From positions 1,054,001 to 1,118,000 of the forward strand of contig JAUIZM010000023.1 in the NCBI GenBank assembly GCA_030848705.1: 64,000 nucleotides of DNA. Reading direction: 5' to 3'. Shown here one piece after another: positions 1 to 12,667 of this stretch (its first letter is position 1; every line of letters begins with the position of its first letter). The notes beneath the pieces were generated by a model. That model was not told the DNA's origin. It saw nothing but the letters and a program-made list of their open reading frames with translations, and did no database searches. The translations under genes and the position numbers were made by a program. This stretch comes from Heracleum sosnowskyi. Its lineage: Eukaryota; Streptophyta; Magnoliopsida; Apiales; Apiaceae.

Positions 1-10
1 TTCTCGTAGT

Positions 11-178
11 TTGACCCTATGGGTTTATAGAATTGCAAAAAACTTCATTTGGAGCAGTCCGGGCTTGAACTGGAGCAGATACCAGGGAACGCCCGATTAC
101 GTATACCTCTGAAGGGATGTATACAAGGAAAACGGGGATAAATTGAAGCGGGTCATTTTGAGGATATTTTCTCGTAGT
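11..178 (+). repeat. Representative K-type monomer (A6 tract)
   Basis: One 168-bp monomer, taken to start at ttgaccctat. K-type is defined by gcaaaaaac (an A6 tract) about 26 bases in and by gcagtccgggc about 44 bases in. The g after ccg breaks the palindrome seen in V-type. The tail often carries cctctgaaggg, which puts a TGA in the frame shared by the array. K-type and V-type alternate in short runs through most of the window. Confidence 0.9.
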
Positions 179-346
179 TTGACCCTATGGGTTTATAGAA
201 TTGCAGTAAACTTCATTTGGAGCTGTCCGGACCTGAATTGGAGCAGATACCAGGGGACGCCCGATTACGTATACCTCTTAAGGGATCTATACATGGAAAA
301 CGGGGATAAATTGAAGCGGGTCGTTTTATGGATATTTTCTCGTAGT
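179..346 (+). repeat. Representative V-type monomer (gtaaac plus palindrome)
   Basis: V-type monomers replace the A6 tract with gcagtaaac and carry gctgtccggacc, which contains the perfect 8-bp palindrome gtccggac. The two differences lie about 20 bp apart and usually occur together, so they mark one lineage. The end is commonly cctcttaaggg (containing cttaag), followed by gatctatac. Hybrids exist, such as monomers with gcagtaaac followed by gcagtccgggcc near 3,230, and are likely products of exchange within monomers. Confidence 0.88.
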
Positions 347-514
347 TTGACCCTATGGGTTTATAGAATTGCAAAAAACTTCATTTGGAGCAGTCCGGGC
401 CTAAATTGGAGCAGATACCAGGGGACGCCCGATTACGTATACCTCTAAAGGGAGCTATACAAGGAAAACGGGGATAAATTGAAGCGGGTCGTTTTGTGGG
501 TATTTTCTAGTAGT

Positions 515-682
515 TTGACCCTATAGGTTTATAGAATTGCAAAAAACTTCATTTGGAGCAGTCCGGGCCTGAATTGGAGCAGATACCAGGGAACGCCCGA
601 TTACGTATACCTCTAAAGGGATCTATACAAGGAAAACGGGGATAAATTGAAGTGGGTCGTTTTGAGGATATTTTCTCGTAGT
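515..682 (+). repeat. Representative Z-type monomer (ctagtag, ctatagg)
   Basis: Z-type monomers are preceded by gtgggtattttctagtag instead of the usual tctcgtag, and read ctataggtttatag where others read ctatgggtttatag. The change puts an in-frame TAG in the shared reading frame and ends most open frames in the array. Many Z monomers also have ctttatttgg and end acgttttcctcttaaggggg. The type is present in every block and is a good HOR phase marker. Confidence 0.88.
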
Positions 683-850
683 TTGACCCTATGGGTTTAT
701 AGAATTGCAGTAAACTTCATTTGGAGCTGTCCGGACCTGAATTGGAGCAGATACCAGGGGACGCCCGATTACGTATACCTCTTAAGGGATCTATACAAGG
801 AAAACGGGGATAAATTGAAGCGGGTCGTTTTGAGGATATTTTCTCGTAGT

Positions 851-1018
851 TTGACCCTATGGGTTTATAGAATTGCAGTAAACTTCATTTGGAGCTCTCC
901 GGACCTGAATTGGAGCAGATACCAGGGGACGCCCGATTACTTATACCTCTTAAGGGATCTATACATGGAAAACGGGGATAAATTGAAGCGGGTCGTTTTG
1001 AGGATATTTTCTCGTAGT
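851..1018 (+). repeat. Representative S-type monomer (gctctccgga)
   Basis: S-type has the V-type gcagtaaac, but the next diagnostic segment is gctctccggacc, giving a GAGCTC and a TCCGGA hexamer. Two sub-forms recur. One ends cgattacttatac, as here. The other reads ccggaccagaattgg. In the order V, S(tta), S(cag), K they make up the four-monomer core that recurs at 4,006, 6,694 (partly), 17,515 and further copies, and 56,290 and 60,490. Confidence 0.88.
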
Positions 1019-1959
1019 TTGACCCTATGGGTGTATAGAATTGCAGTAAACTTCATTTGGAGCAGTCCGGACCTAAATTGGAGCAGATACCAGGGGACGC
1101 CCGATTACGTATACCTCTGAATGGAGCTATACAAGGAAAACGGGGATAAATTGAAGCGGGTCGTTTTGTGGGTATTTTCTCGTAGTTTGACCCTATGGGT
1201 TTATAGAATTACAGTAAACTTCATTTGGAGCTGTCCGGACCTGAATTGGAGCAGATACCAGGGGACGCCCGATTACGTATACCTCTTAAGGGATCTATAC
1301 ATGGAAAACGGGGATAAATTGAAGCGGGTCGTTTTGTGGATATTTTCTCGTAGTTTGACCCTATAGGTTTATAGAATTGCAAAAAACTTCATTTGGAGCA
1401 GTCCGGGCCTGAATTGGAGCAGATACCAGGGGACGCCCGATTACGTATACCTCCTAAGGGAGCTATACAAGGAAAACGGGGATAAATTGAAGCGAGTCGT
1501 TTTGTGGATATTTTCTTGTAGTTTGACCCTATAGGTTTATAGAATTGCAAAAAACTTCATTTGGAGCAGTCCGGGCCTGAATTGGAGCAGATACCAGGGG
1601 ACGCCCGATTACGTATACCTCCTAAAGGAGCTATACAAGGAAAACGGGGATAAATTGAAGCGAGTCGTTTTGTGGATATTTTCTTGTAGTTTGACCCTAT
1701 GGGTTTATAGAATTGCAAAAAACTTCATTTGGAGCAGTCCGGGCCTGAATTGGAGCAGATACCAGGGGACGCCCGATTACGTATACCTCTGAAGGGGTCT
1801 ATACAAGGAAAACGGGGATAAATTGAAGCGGGTCATTTTGTGGGTATTTTCTAGTAGTTTGACCCTATAGGTTTATAGAATTGCAAAAAACTTCATTTGG
1901 AGCAGTCCGGGCCTGAATTGGAGCAGATACCAGGGGACGCCCGATTACGTATACCTCTG

Positions 1960-4646
1960 AAGGGAGCTATACAAGGAAAACGGGGATAAATTGAAGCGGG
2001 TCGTTTTGTGGGTATTTTCTAGTAGTTTGACCCTATAGGTTTATAGAATTGCAAAAAACTTTATTTGGAGCAGTCCGGGCCTGAATTGGAGCAGATACCA
2101 GGGGACGCCCGATTACATTGTCCTCTTAAGGGGGCTATACAAGAAAAACGGGGATAAATTGAAGCGGGTCGTTTTGTGGATATTTTCTCGTAGTTTGACT
2201 CTATGGGTTTATAGAATTGCAAAAAACTTCATTTGGAGCAGTCCGGGCTTGAACTGGAGCAGATACCAGGGAACGCCCGATTACGTATACCTCTGAAGGG
2301 ATCTATACAAGGAAAACGGGGATAAATTGAAGCGGGTCGTTTTGAGGATATTTTCTCGTAGTTTGACCCTATGGGTTTATAGAATTGCAGTAAACTTCAT
2401 TTGGATCTGTCCGGACCTGAATTGGAGCAGATACCAGGGGACGCCCGATTACGAATACCTCTTAAGGGATCTATACAAGGAAAACGGGGATAAATTGAAG
2501 CGGGTCGTTTTGAGGATATTTTCTCGTAGTTTGACCCTATGGGTTTATAGAATTGCAGTAAACTTCATTTGGAGCTGTCCGGACCAGAATTGGAGCAGAT
2601 ACCAGGGGACGCACGATTACGTATACCTCTTAAGGGATCTATACATGGAAAACGGGGATAAATTGAAGCGGGTCGTTTTATGGATATTTTCTTGTAGTTT
2701 GACCCTATGGGTTTATACAATTGCAAAAAACTTCATTTGGAGCAGTTCGGGCCGAAATTGGAGCAGATACCAGGGGACGCCCGATTACGTATACCTCTGA
2801 AGGGAGCTATACAAGGAAAAAGGGGATAAATTGAAGCGGGTCGTTTTGTGGGTATTTTCTAGTAGTTTGACCCTATAGGTTTATAGAATTGCAAAAAACT
2901 TCATTTGGAGCAGTCCGGGCCTGAATTGGAGCAGATACCAGGGGACGCCCGATTACGTATACCTCCTAAGGGAGCTATACAAGGAAAACGGGGATAAATT
3001 GAAGCGAGTCGTTTTGTGGATATTTTCTTGTAGTTTGACCCTTTGGGTTTATAGAATTGCAAAAAACTTCATTTGGAGCAGTCCGGGCTTGAACTGGAGC
3101 AGATATCCGGGAACGCCCGATTACGTATACCTCTGAAGGGATCTATACAAGGAAAACGGGGATAAATTGAAGCGGGTCGTTTTGAGGATATTTTCTCGAA
3201 GTTTGACCCTATGGGTGTATAGAATTGCAGTAAACTTCATTTGGAGCAGTCCGGGCCTAAATTGGAGCAGATACCAGGGGACGCCCGATTACGTATACCT
3301 CTTAAGGGATCTATACAAGGAAAACGGGGATAAATTGAAGCGGGTCGTTTTGAGGATATTTTCTCGTAGTTTGACCCTATGGGTTTATAGAATTACAGTA
3401 AACTTCATTTGGAGCTCTCCGGACCAGAATTGGAGCAGATACCAGGGGACGCCCGATTACGTATACCTCTTAAGGGTCTATACATGGAAAACGGGGATAA
3501 ATTGAAGCGGGTCGTTTTGTGGATATTTTCTCGTAGTTTGACCCTATAGGTTTATAGAATTGCAAAAAACTTCATTTGGAGCAGTCCGGGCCTGAATTGG
3601 AGCAGATACCAGGGGACGCCCGATTACGTATACCTCCTAAGGGAGCTATACAAGGAAAACGGGGATAAATTGAAGCGAGTCGTTTTGTGGATATTTTCTT
3701 GTAGTTTGACCCTATGGGTTTATAGAATTGCAAAAAACTTCATTTGGAGCAGTCCGGGCCTGAATTGGAGCAGATACCAGGGAACGCCCGATTACGTATA
3801 CCTATGAAGGGGTCTATACAAGGAAAACGGGGATAAATTGAAGCGGGTCGTTTTGAAGATATTTTCTCGTAGTTTGACCCTATGGGTTTATAAAATTGCA
3901 AAAAACTTCATTTGGAGCAGTCCGGGCCTGAATTGGAGCGGATACCAGGGAACGCCCGATTACGTATACCTCTGAAGGGATCTATACAAGGAAAACGGGG
4001 ATAAATTGAAGCGGGTCGTTTTGAGGATATTTTCTCGTAGTTTGACCCCATGGGTTTATAGAATTGCAGTAAACTTCATTTGGAGCTGTCCGGACCTGAA
4101 TTGGAGCAGATACCAGGGGACGCCCGATTACGTATACCTCTTAAGGGATCTATACAAGGAAAACGGGGATAAATTGAAGCGGGTCGTTTTGAGGATATTT
4201 TCTCGTAGTTTGACCCTATGGGTTTATAGAATTGCAGTAAACTTCATTTGGAGCTCTCCGGACCTGAATTGGAGCAGATACCAGGGGACGCCCGATTACT
4301 TATACCTCTTAAGGGATCTATACATGGAAAACGGGGATAAATTGAAGCGGGTCGTTTTGAGGATATTTTCTCGTAGTTTGACCCTATGGGTTTATAGAAT
4401 TGCAGTAAACTTCATTTGGAGCTCTCCGGACCAGAATTGGAGCAGATACCAGGGGACGCCCGATTACGTATACCTCTTAAGGGATCTATACATGGAAAAC
4501 GGGGATAAATTGAAGCGGGTCGTTTTGTGGATATTTTCTCGTAGTTTGACCCTATGGGTTTATAGAATTGCAAAAAACTTCATTTGGAGCAGTCCGGGCC
4601 TAAATTGGAGAAGATACCAGGGGACGCCCGATTACGTATACCTCTG
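1960..4646 (+). repeat. 16-mer HOR, copy 1 (2,687 bp)
   Basis: Sixteen monomers ending with the V-S-S-K core at 4,006-4,646. The copy matches the next 2.69 kb monomer for monomer: cgattacattgtcc at about 2,111 pairs with cgattacgttgtcc at 4,798, ggatctgtcc at 2,403 with 5,090, and tcgaagtttg at 3,197 with 5,884. It is one base short of 16 x 168 because of a deletion at about 3,476. By eye the copies differ at scattered sites, for example ccagaattgg at 2,583 against cctgaattgg at 5,270. Confidence 0.82.
3473..3480 (+). other. One-base deletion (array register shift)
   Basis: The segment reads aagggtctatac where the family reads aagggatctatac. This is the first shift of register in the window and makes the first 16-mer 2,687 bp. 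Confidence 0.9.
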
Positions 4647-7334
4647 AAGGGAGCTATACAAGGAAAACGGGGATAAATTGAAGCGGGTCGTTTTGTGGGT
4701 ATTTTCTAGTAGTTTGACCCTATAGGTTTATAGAATTGCAAAAAACTTTATTTGGAGCAGTCCGGGCCTGAATTGGAGCAGATACCAGGGGACGCCCGAT
4801 TACGTTGTCCTCTTAAGGGGGCTATACAAGAAAAACGGGGATAAATTGAAGGGGGTCGTTTTGTGGATATTTTCTCGTAGTTTGACCCTATGGGTTTATA
4901 GAATTGCAAAAAACTTCATTTGGAGCAGTCCGGGCTTGAACTGGAGCAGATACCAGGGAACGCCCGATTACGTATACCTCTGAAGGGATCTATACAAGGA
5001 AAACGGGGATAAATTGAAGCGGGTCGTTTTGAGGATATTTTCTCGTAGTTTGACCCTATGGGTTTATAGAATTGCAGTAAACTTCATTTGGATCTGTCCG
5101 GACCTGAATTGGAGCAGATACCAGGGGACGCCCGATTACGAATACCTCTTAAGGGATCTATACAAGGAAAACGGGGATAAATTGAAGCGGGTCGTTTTGA
5201 GGATATTTTCTCGTAGTTTGACCCTATGGGTTTATAGAATTGCAGTAAACTTCATTTGGAGCTGTCCGGACCTGAATTGGAGCAGATACCAGGGGACGCA
5301 CGATTACGTATACCTCTTAAGGGATCTATACATGGAAAACGGGGATAAATTGAAGCGGGTCGTTTTATGGATATTTTCTCGTAGTTTGACCCTATGGGTT
5401 TATACAATTGCAAAAAACTTCATTTGGAGCAGTCCGGGCCGAAATTGGAGCAGATACCAGGGGACGCCCGATTACGTATACCTCTGAAGGGAGCTATACA
5501 AGGAAAAAGGGGATAAATTGAAGCGGGTCGTTTTGTGGGTATTTTCTAGTAGTTTGACCCTATAGGTTTATAGAATTGCAAAAAACTTCATTTGGAGCAG
5601 TCCGGGCCTGAATTGGAGCAAATACCAGGGGACACCCGATTACGTATACCTCCTAAGGGAGCTATACAAGGAAAACGGGGATAAATTGAAGCGAGTCGTT
5701 TTGTGGATATTTTCTTGTAGTTTGACCCTTTGGGTTTATAGAATTGCAAAAAACTTCATTTGGAGCAGTCCGGGCTTGAACTGGAGCAGATATCCGGGAA
5801 CGCCCGATTACGTATACCTCTGAAGGGATCTATACAAGGAAAACGGGGATAAATTGAAGCGGGTCGTTTTGAGGATATTTTCTCGAAGTTTGACCCTATG
5901 GGTGTATAGAATTGCAGTAAACTTCATTTGGAGCAGTCCGGGCCTAAATTGGAGCAGATACCAGGGGACGCCCGATTACGTATACCTCTTAAGGGATCTA
6001 TACAAGGAAAACGGGGATAAATTGAAGCGGGTCGTTTTGAGGATATTTTCTCGTAGTTTGACCCTATGGGTTTATAGAATTACAGTAAACTTCATTTGGA
6101 GCTCTCCGGACCAGAATTGGAGCAGATACCAGGGGACGCCCGATTACGTATACCTCTTAAGGGATCTATACATGGAAAACGGGGATAAATTGAAGCGGGT
6201 CGTTTTGTGGATATTTTCTCGTAGTTTGACCCTATAGGTTTATAGAATTGCAAAAAACTTCATTTGGAGCAGTCCGGGCCTGAATTGGAGCAGATACCAG
6301 GGGACGCACGATTACGTATACCTCCTAAGGGAGCTATACAAGGAAAACGGGGATAAATTGAAGCGAGTCGTTTTGTGGATATTTTCTTGTAGTTTGACCC
6401 TATGGGTTTATAGAATTGCAAAAAACTTCATTTGGAGCAGTCCGGGCCTGAATTGGAGCAGATACCAGGGAACGCCCGATTACGTATACCTATGAAGGGG
6501 TCTATACAAGGAAAACATGGATAAATTGAAGCGGGTCGTTTTGAAGATATTTTCTCGTAGTTTGACCCTATGGGTTTATAAAATTGCAAAAAACTTCATT
6601 TGGAGCAGTCCGGGCCTGAATTGGAGCGGATACCAGGGAACGCCCGATTACGTATACCTCTGAAGGGATCTATACAAGGAAAACGGGGATAAATTGAAGC
6701 GGGTCGTTTTGAGGATATTTTCTCGTAGTTTGACCCCATGGGTTTATAGAATTGCAGTAAACTTCATTTGGAGCTGTCCGGACCTGAATTGGAGCAGATA
6801 CCAGGGGACGCCCGATTACGTATACCTCTTAAGGGATCTATACAAGGAAAACGGGGATAAATTGAAGCGGGTCGTTTTGAGGATATTTTCTCGTAGTTTG
6901 ACCCTATGGGTTTATAGAATTGCAGTAAACTTCATTTGGAGCTCTCCGGACCTGAATTGGAGCAGATACCAGGGGACGCCCGATTACTTATACCTCTTAA
7001 GGGATCTATACATGGAAAACGGGGATAAATTGAAGCGGGTCGTTTTGAGGATATTTTCTCGTAGTTTGACCCTATGGGTTTATAGAATTGCAGTAAACTT
7101 CATTTGGAGCTCTCCGGACCAGAATTGGAGCAGATACCAGGGGACGCCCGATTACGTATACCTCTTAAGGGATCTATACATGGAAAACGGGGATAAATTG
7201 AAGCGGGTCGTTTTGTGGATATTTTCTCGTAGTTTGACCCTATGGGTTTATACAATTGCAAAAAACTTCATTTGGAGCAGTCCGGGCCGAAATTGGAGCA
7301 GATACCAGGGGACGCCCGATTACGTATACCTCTG
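4647..7334 (+). repeat. 16-mer HOR, copy 2 (2,688 bp), with a recombinant end
   Basis: The second 16-mer follows the order of copy 1 until about 7,200. The last monomer then switches from the gagaagatacc K-type of copy 1 to a tatacaattgc, gggccgaaattgg type, which is the ninth monomer counting from 4,006. The switch is the first sign of the exchange that created the shorter 11-mer units downstream. Private changes include gagcaaatacc near 5,617. Confidence 0.78.
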
Positions 7335-8541
7335 AAGGGAGCTATACAAGGAAAAAGGGGATAAATTGAAGCGGGTCGTTTTGTGGGTATTTTCTAGTAG
7401 TTTGACCCTATAGGTTTATAGAATTGCAAAAAACTTCATTTGGAGCAGTCCGGGCCTGAATTGGAGCAGATACCAGGGGACGCCCGATTACGTATACCCC
7501 CTAAGGGAGCTATACAAGGAAAACGGGGATAAATTGAAGCGAGTCGTTTTGTGGATATTTTCTTGTAGTTTGACCCTTTGGGTTTATAGAATTGCAAAAA
7601 ACTTCATTTGGAGCAGTCCGGGCTTGAACTGGAGCAGATATCCGGGAACGCCCGATTACGTATACCTCTGAAGGGATCTATACAAGGAAAACGGGGATAA
7701 ATTGAAGCGGGTCGTTTTGAGGATATTTTCTCGAAGTTTGACCCTATGGGTGTATAGAATTGCAGTAAACTTCATTTGGAGCAGTCCGGGCCTAAATTGG
7801 AGCAGATACCAGGGGACGCCCGATTACGTATACCTCTTAAGGGATCTATACAAGGAAAACGGGGATAAATTGAAGCGGGTCGTTTTGAGGATATTTTCTC
7901 GTAGTTTGACCCTATGGGTTTATAGAATTACAGTAAACTTCATTTGGAGCTCTCCGGACCAGAATTGGAGCAGATACCAGGGGACGCCCGATTACGTATA
8001 CCTCTTAAGGGATCTATACATGGAAAACGGGGATAAATTGAAGCGGGTCGTTTTGTGGATATTTTCTCGTAGTTTGACCCTATAGGTTTATAGAATTGCA
8101 AAAAACTTCATTTGGAGCAGTCCGGGCCTGAATTGGAGCAGATACCAGGGGACGCACGATTACGTATACCTCCTAAGGGAGCTATACAAGGAAAACGGGG
8201 ATAAATTGAAGCGAGTCGTTTTGTGGATATTTTCTTGTAGTTTGACCCTATGGGTTTATAGAATTGCAAAAAACTTCATTTGGAGCAGTCCGGGCCTGAA
8301 TTGGAGCAGATACCAGGGAACGCCCGATTACGTATACCTATGAAGGGGTCTATACAAGGAAAACATGGATAAATTGAAGCGGGTCGTTTTGAAGATATTT
8401 TCTCGTAGTTTGACCCTATGGGTTTATAAAATTGCAAAAAACTTCATTTGGAGCAGTCCGGGCCTGAATTGGAGCGGATACCAGGGAACGCCCGATTACG
8501 TATACCTCTGAAGGGATCTATACAAGGAAAACGGGGATAAA
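6694..8541 (+). repeat. 11-mer HOR unit (1,848 bp), copy 1
   Basis: Exactly 11 x 168 bp. Compared with the 16-mer starting at 4,006, it keeps monomers 1-3 and then joins directly to monomer 9, so monomers 4-8 (840 bp) are absent. The joint falls around 7,198 between two K-type monomers, as expected for unequal exchange. Markers are cgtataccccctaagg at 7,491 and gaaaacatgg, the latter seen at 6,511, 8,359 and 9,871. Confidence 0.85.
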
Positions 8542-10053
8542 TTGAAGCGGGTCGTTTTGAGGATATTTTCTCGTAGTTTGACCCCATGGGTTTATAGAAT
8601 TGCAGTAAACTTCATTTGGAGCTGTCCGGACCTGAATTGGAGCAGATACCAGGGGACGCCCGATTACGTATACCTCTTAAGGGATCTATACAAGGAAAAC
8701 GGGGATAAATTGAAGCGGGTCGTTTTGAGGATATTTTCTCGTAGTTTGACCCTATGGGTTTATAGAATTGCAGTAAACTTCATTTGGAGCTCTCCGGACC
8801 TGAATTGGAGCAGATACCAGGGGACGCCCGATTACTTATACCTCTTAAGGGATCTATACATGGAAAACGGGGATAAATTGAAGCGGGTCGTTTTGAGGAT
8901 ATTTTCTCGTAGTTTGACCCTATGGGTTTATAGAATTGCAGTAAACTTCATTTGGAGCTCTCCGGACCAGAATTGGAGCAGATACCAGGGGACGCCCGAT
9001 TACGTATACCTCTTAAGGGATCTATACATGGAAAACGGGGATAAATTGAAGCGGGTCGTTTTGTGGATATTTTCTCGTAGTTTGACCCTATGGGTTTATA
9101 CAATTGCAAAAAACTTCATTTGGAGCAGTCCGGGCCGAAATTGGAGCAGATACCAGGGGACGCCCGATTACGTATACCTCTGAAGGGAGCTATACAAGGA
9201 AAAAGGGGATAAATTGAAGCGGGTCGTTTTGTGGGTATTTTCTAGTAGTTTGACCCTATAGGTTTATAGAATTGCAAAAAACTTCATTTGGAGCAGTCCG
9301 GGCCTGAATTGGAGCAGATACCAGGGGACGCCCGATTACGTATACCTCTTAAGGGATCTATACAAGGAAAACGGGGATAAATTGAAGCGGGTCGTTTTGA
9401 GGATATTTTCTCGTAGTTTGACCCTATGGGTTTATAGAATTACAGTAAACTTCATTTGGAGCTCTCCGGACCAGAATTGGAGCAGATACCAGGGGACGCC
9501 CGATTACGTATACCTCTTAAGGGATCTATACATGGAAAACGGGGATAAATTGAAGCGGGTCGTTTTGTGGATATTTTCTCGTAGTTTGACCCTATAGGTT
9601 TATAGAATTGCAAAAAACTTCATTTGGAGCAGTCCGGGCCTGAATTGGAGCAGATACCAGGGGACGCACGATTACGTATACCTCCTAAGGGAGCTATACA
9701 AGGAAAACGGGGATAAATTGAAGCGAGTCGTTTTGTGGATATTTTCTTGTAGTTTGACCCTATGGGTTTATAGAATTGCAAAAAACTTCATTTGGAGCAG
9801 TCCGGGCCTGAATTGGAGCAGATACCAGGGAACGCCCGATTACGTATACCTATGAAGGGGTCTATACAAGGAAAACATGGATAAATTGAAGCGGGTCGTT
9901 TTGAAGATATTTTCTCGTAGTTTGACCCTATGGGTTTATAAAATTGCAAAAAACTTCATTTGGAGCAGTCCGGGCCTGAATTGGAGCGGATACCAGGGAA
10001 CGCCCGATTACGTATACCTCTGAAGGGATCTATACAAGGAAAACGGGGATAAA
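8542..10053 (+). repeat. 9-mer HOR unit (1,512 bp)
   Basis: Same order as the 11-mer but lacking two adjacent monomers (those at 7,534-7,869 in the previous unit). The Z-type monomer at about 9,214 runs straight into the monomer with gaattacagtaaac. No fractional monomer is left, so the loss was in register. Confidence 0.85.
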
Positions 10054-11901
10054 TTGAAGCGGGTCGTTTTGAGGATATTTTCTCGTAGTTTGACCCCATG
10101 GGTTTATAGAATTGCAGTAAACTTCATTTGGAGCTGTCCGGACCTGAATTGGAGCAGATACCAGGGGACGCCCGATTACGTATACCTCTTAAGGGATCTA
10201 TACAAGGAAAACGGGGATAAATTGAAGCGGGTCGTTTTGAGGATATTTTCTCGTAGTTTGACCCTATGGGTTTATAGAATTGCAGTAAACTTCATTTGGA
10301 GCTCTCCGGACCTGAATTGGAGCAGATACCAGGGGACGCCCGATTACTTATACCTCTTAAGGGATCTATACATGGAAAACGGGGATAAATTGAAGCGGGT
10401 CGTTTTGAGGATATTTTCTCGTAGTTTGACCCTATGGGTTTATAGAATTGCAGTAAACTTCATTTGGAGCTCTCCGGACCAGAATTGGAGCAGATACCAG
10501 GGGACGCCCGATTACGTATACCTCTTAAGGGATCTATACATGGAAAACGGGGATAAATTGAAGCGGGTCGTTTTGTGGATATTTTCTCGTAGTTTGACCC
10601 TATGGGTTTATACAATTGCAAAAAACTTCATTTGGAGCAGTCCGGGCCGAAATTGGAGCAGATACCAGGGGACGCCCGATTACGTATACCTCTGAAGGGA
10701 GCTATACAAGGAAAAAGGGGATAAATTGAAGCGGGTCGTTTTGTGGGTATTTTCTAGTAGTTTGACCCTATAGGTTTATAGAATTGCAAAAAACTTCATT
10801 TGGAGCAGTCCGGGCCTGAATTGGAGCAGATACCAGGGGACGCCCGATTACGTATACCCCCTAAGGGAGCTATACAAGGAAAACGGGGATAAATTGAAGC
10901 GAGTCGTTTTGTGGATATTTTCTTGTAGTTTGACCCTTTGGGTTTATAGAATTGCAAAAAACTTCATTTGGAGCAGTCCGGGCTTGAACTGGAGCAGATA
11001 TCCGGGAACGCCCGATTACGTATACCTCTGAAGGGATCTATACAAGGAAAACGGGGATAAATTGAAGCGGGTCGTTTTGAGGATATTTTCTCGAAGTTTG
11101 ACCCTATGGGTGTATAGAATTGCAGTAAACTTCATTTGGAGCAGTCCGGGCCTAAATTGGAGCAGATACCAGGGGACGCCCGATTACGTATACCTCTTAA
11201 GGGATCTATACAAGGAAAACGGGGATAAATTGAAGCGGGTCGTTTTGAGGATATTTTCTCGTAGTTTGACCCTATGGGTTTATAGAATTACAGTAAACTT
11301 CATTTGGAGCTCTCCGGACCAGAATTGGAGCAGATACCAGGGGACGCCCGATTACGTATACCTCTTAAGGGATCTATACATGGAAAACAGGGATAAATTG
11401 AAGCGGGTCGTTTTGTGGATATTTTCTCGTAGTTTGACCCTATAGGTTTATAGAATTGCAAAAAACTTCATTTGGAGCAGTCCGGGCCTGAATTGGAGCA
11501 GATACCAGGGGACGCCCGATTACGTATACCTCCTAAGGGAGCTATACAAGGAAAACGGGGATAAATTGAAGCGAGTCGTTTTGTGGATATTTTCTTGTAG
11601 TTTGACCTTATGGGTTTATAGAATTGCAAAAAACTTCATTTGGAGCAGTCCGGGCCTGAATTGGAGCAGATACCAGGGAACGCCCGATTACGTATACCTA
11701 TGAAGGGGTCTATACAAGGAAAACGGGGATAAATTGAAGCGGGTCGTTTTGAAGATATTTTCTCGTAGTTTGACCCTATGGGTTTATAAAATTGCAAAAA
11801 ACTTCATTTGGAGCAGTCCGGGCCTGAATTGGAGCGGATACCAGGGAACGCCCGATTACGTATACCTCTGAAGGGATCTATACAAGGAAAACGGGGATAA
11901 A
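10054..11901 (+). repeat. 11-mer HOR unit (1,848 bp), copy 2
   Basis: A repeat of 6,694-8,541 displaced by 3,360 bp (20 monomers), so 11-mer plus 9-mer behaves as a 20-mer super-unit. The rare cgtataccccctaagg recurs at 10,851, exactly 3,360 bp after 7,491. Differences begin near the end: gaaaacaggg at 11,384, gaccttatgg at 11,604, and loss of the gaaaacatgg marker at about 11,719. Confidence 0.85.
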
Positions 11902-12207
11902 TTGAAGCGGGTCGTTTTGAGGATATTTTCTCGTAGTTTGACCCCATGGGTTTATAGAATTGCAGTAAACTTCATTTGGAGCTGTCCGGACCTGAATTGG
12001 AGCAGATACCAGGGGACGCCCGATTACGTATACCTCTTAAGGGATCTATACATGGAAAACGGGGATAAATTGAAGCGGGTCGTTTTGAGGATATTTTCTC
12101 GTAGTTTGACCCTATGGGTTTATAGAATTGCAGTAAACTTCATTTGGAGCTCTCCGGACCAGAATTGGAGCAGATACCAGGGGACGCCCGATTACGTATA
12201 CCTCTTA

Positions 12208-12213
12208 AGGTAT
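12208..12213 (+). other. About 49-bp intra-monomer deletion joint, first
   Basis: cttaagg is joined directly to tattttctag. The missing stretch runs from gatctatac to the gtggg before tattttct. A g at each edge leaves the exact breakpoint ambiguous by a base or so. Confidence 0.9.
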
Positions 12214-12664
12214 TTTCTAGTAGTTTGACCCTATAGGTTTATAGATTTGCAAAAAACTTTATTTGGAGCAGTCCGGGCCTGAATTGGAGCAGATACCAGG
12301 GGACGCCCGATTACGTTTTCCTCTTAAGGGGGCTATACAAGGAAAACGGGGATAAATTGAAGCGGGTCATTTGTGGATATTTTCTCGTAGTTTGACCCTA
12401 TGGGTTTATAGAATTGCAGTAAACTTCATTTGGAGCTGTCCGGACCTGAATTGGAGCAGATACCAGGGGACGCCCGATTACGAATACCTCTTAAGGGATC
12501 TATACATGGAAAACGGGGATAAATTGAAGCGGGTCGTTTTGAGGATATTTTCTCGTAGTTTGACCCTATGGGTTTATAGAATTGCAGTAAACTTCATTTG
12601 GAGCTCTCCGGACCAGAATTGGAGCAGATACCAGGGGACGCCCGATTACGTATACCTCTTAAGG
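12211..12664 (+). repeat. 454-bp repeat unit between the two deletion joints
   Basis: From one cttaagg/tattttctag joint to the next is exactly 454 bp. It includes a Z-type monomer with atagatttgc (a change seen only in these two units), a V-type monomer ending cgattacgaatac, and a shortened S-type monomer. The same order follows the second joint. The third-unit monomer at about 12,950 reverts to gatctatacaagg, marking the duplication's right edge. Confidence 0.85.
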
Positions 12665-12667
12665 TAT
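12662..12667 (+). other. About 49-bp intra-monomer deletion joint, second
   Basis: Same joint as at 12,210, 454 bp downstream, so one event followed by duplication. Confidence 0.9.

Larger units (their letters stand above)
1..1959 (+). repeat. Mixed-order monomer block at left edge
   Basis: About 11.7 monomers of K, V, S and Z types, with no clear HOR period visible inside the block. Two adjacent monomers (about 1,355-1,522 and 1,523-1,690) both end with a cgagtcg and ttcttgtag tail and differ at only a few sites, suggesting a single-monomer duplication. Two Z-type tails (about 1,839 and 2,007) also occur back to back. Upstream context is missing, so the block could be part of an HOR that starts outside the window. 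Confidence 0.75.

Noticed and set aside
11..35. gggttta and accctat as embedded plant-type telomere repeat (TTTAGGG) sequence
   Set aside because: Only a single 7-base match per monomer with no tandem telomeric run; chance is sufficient.
4006..4647. A 213-codon open frame, repeated with variations many times, as a gene for a repeat protein
   Set aside because: It consists of four satellite monomers in phase, begins at a TTG, has no gene context, is closed by stops that vary with monomer type, and the same DNA is also open for 127 codons on the other strand in places. Length in multiples of 3 explains it.
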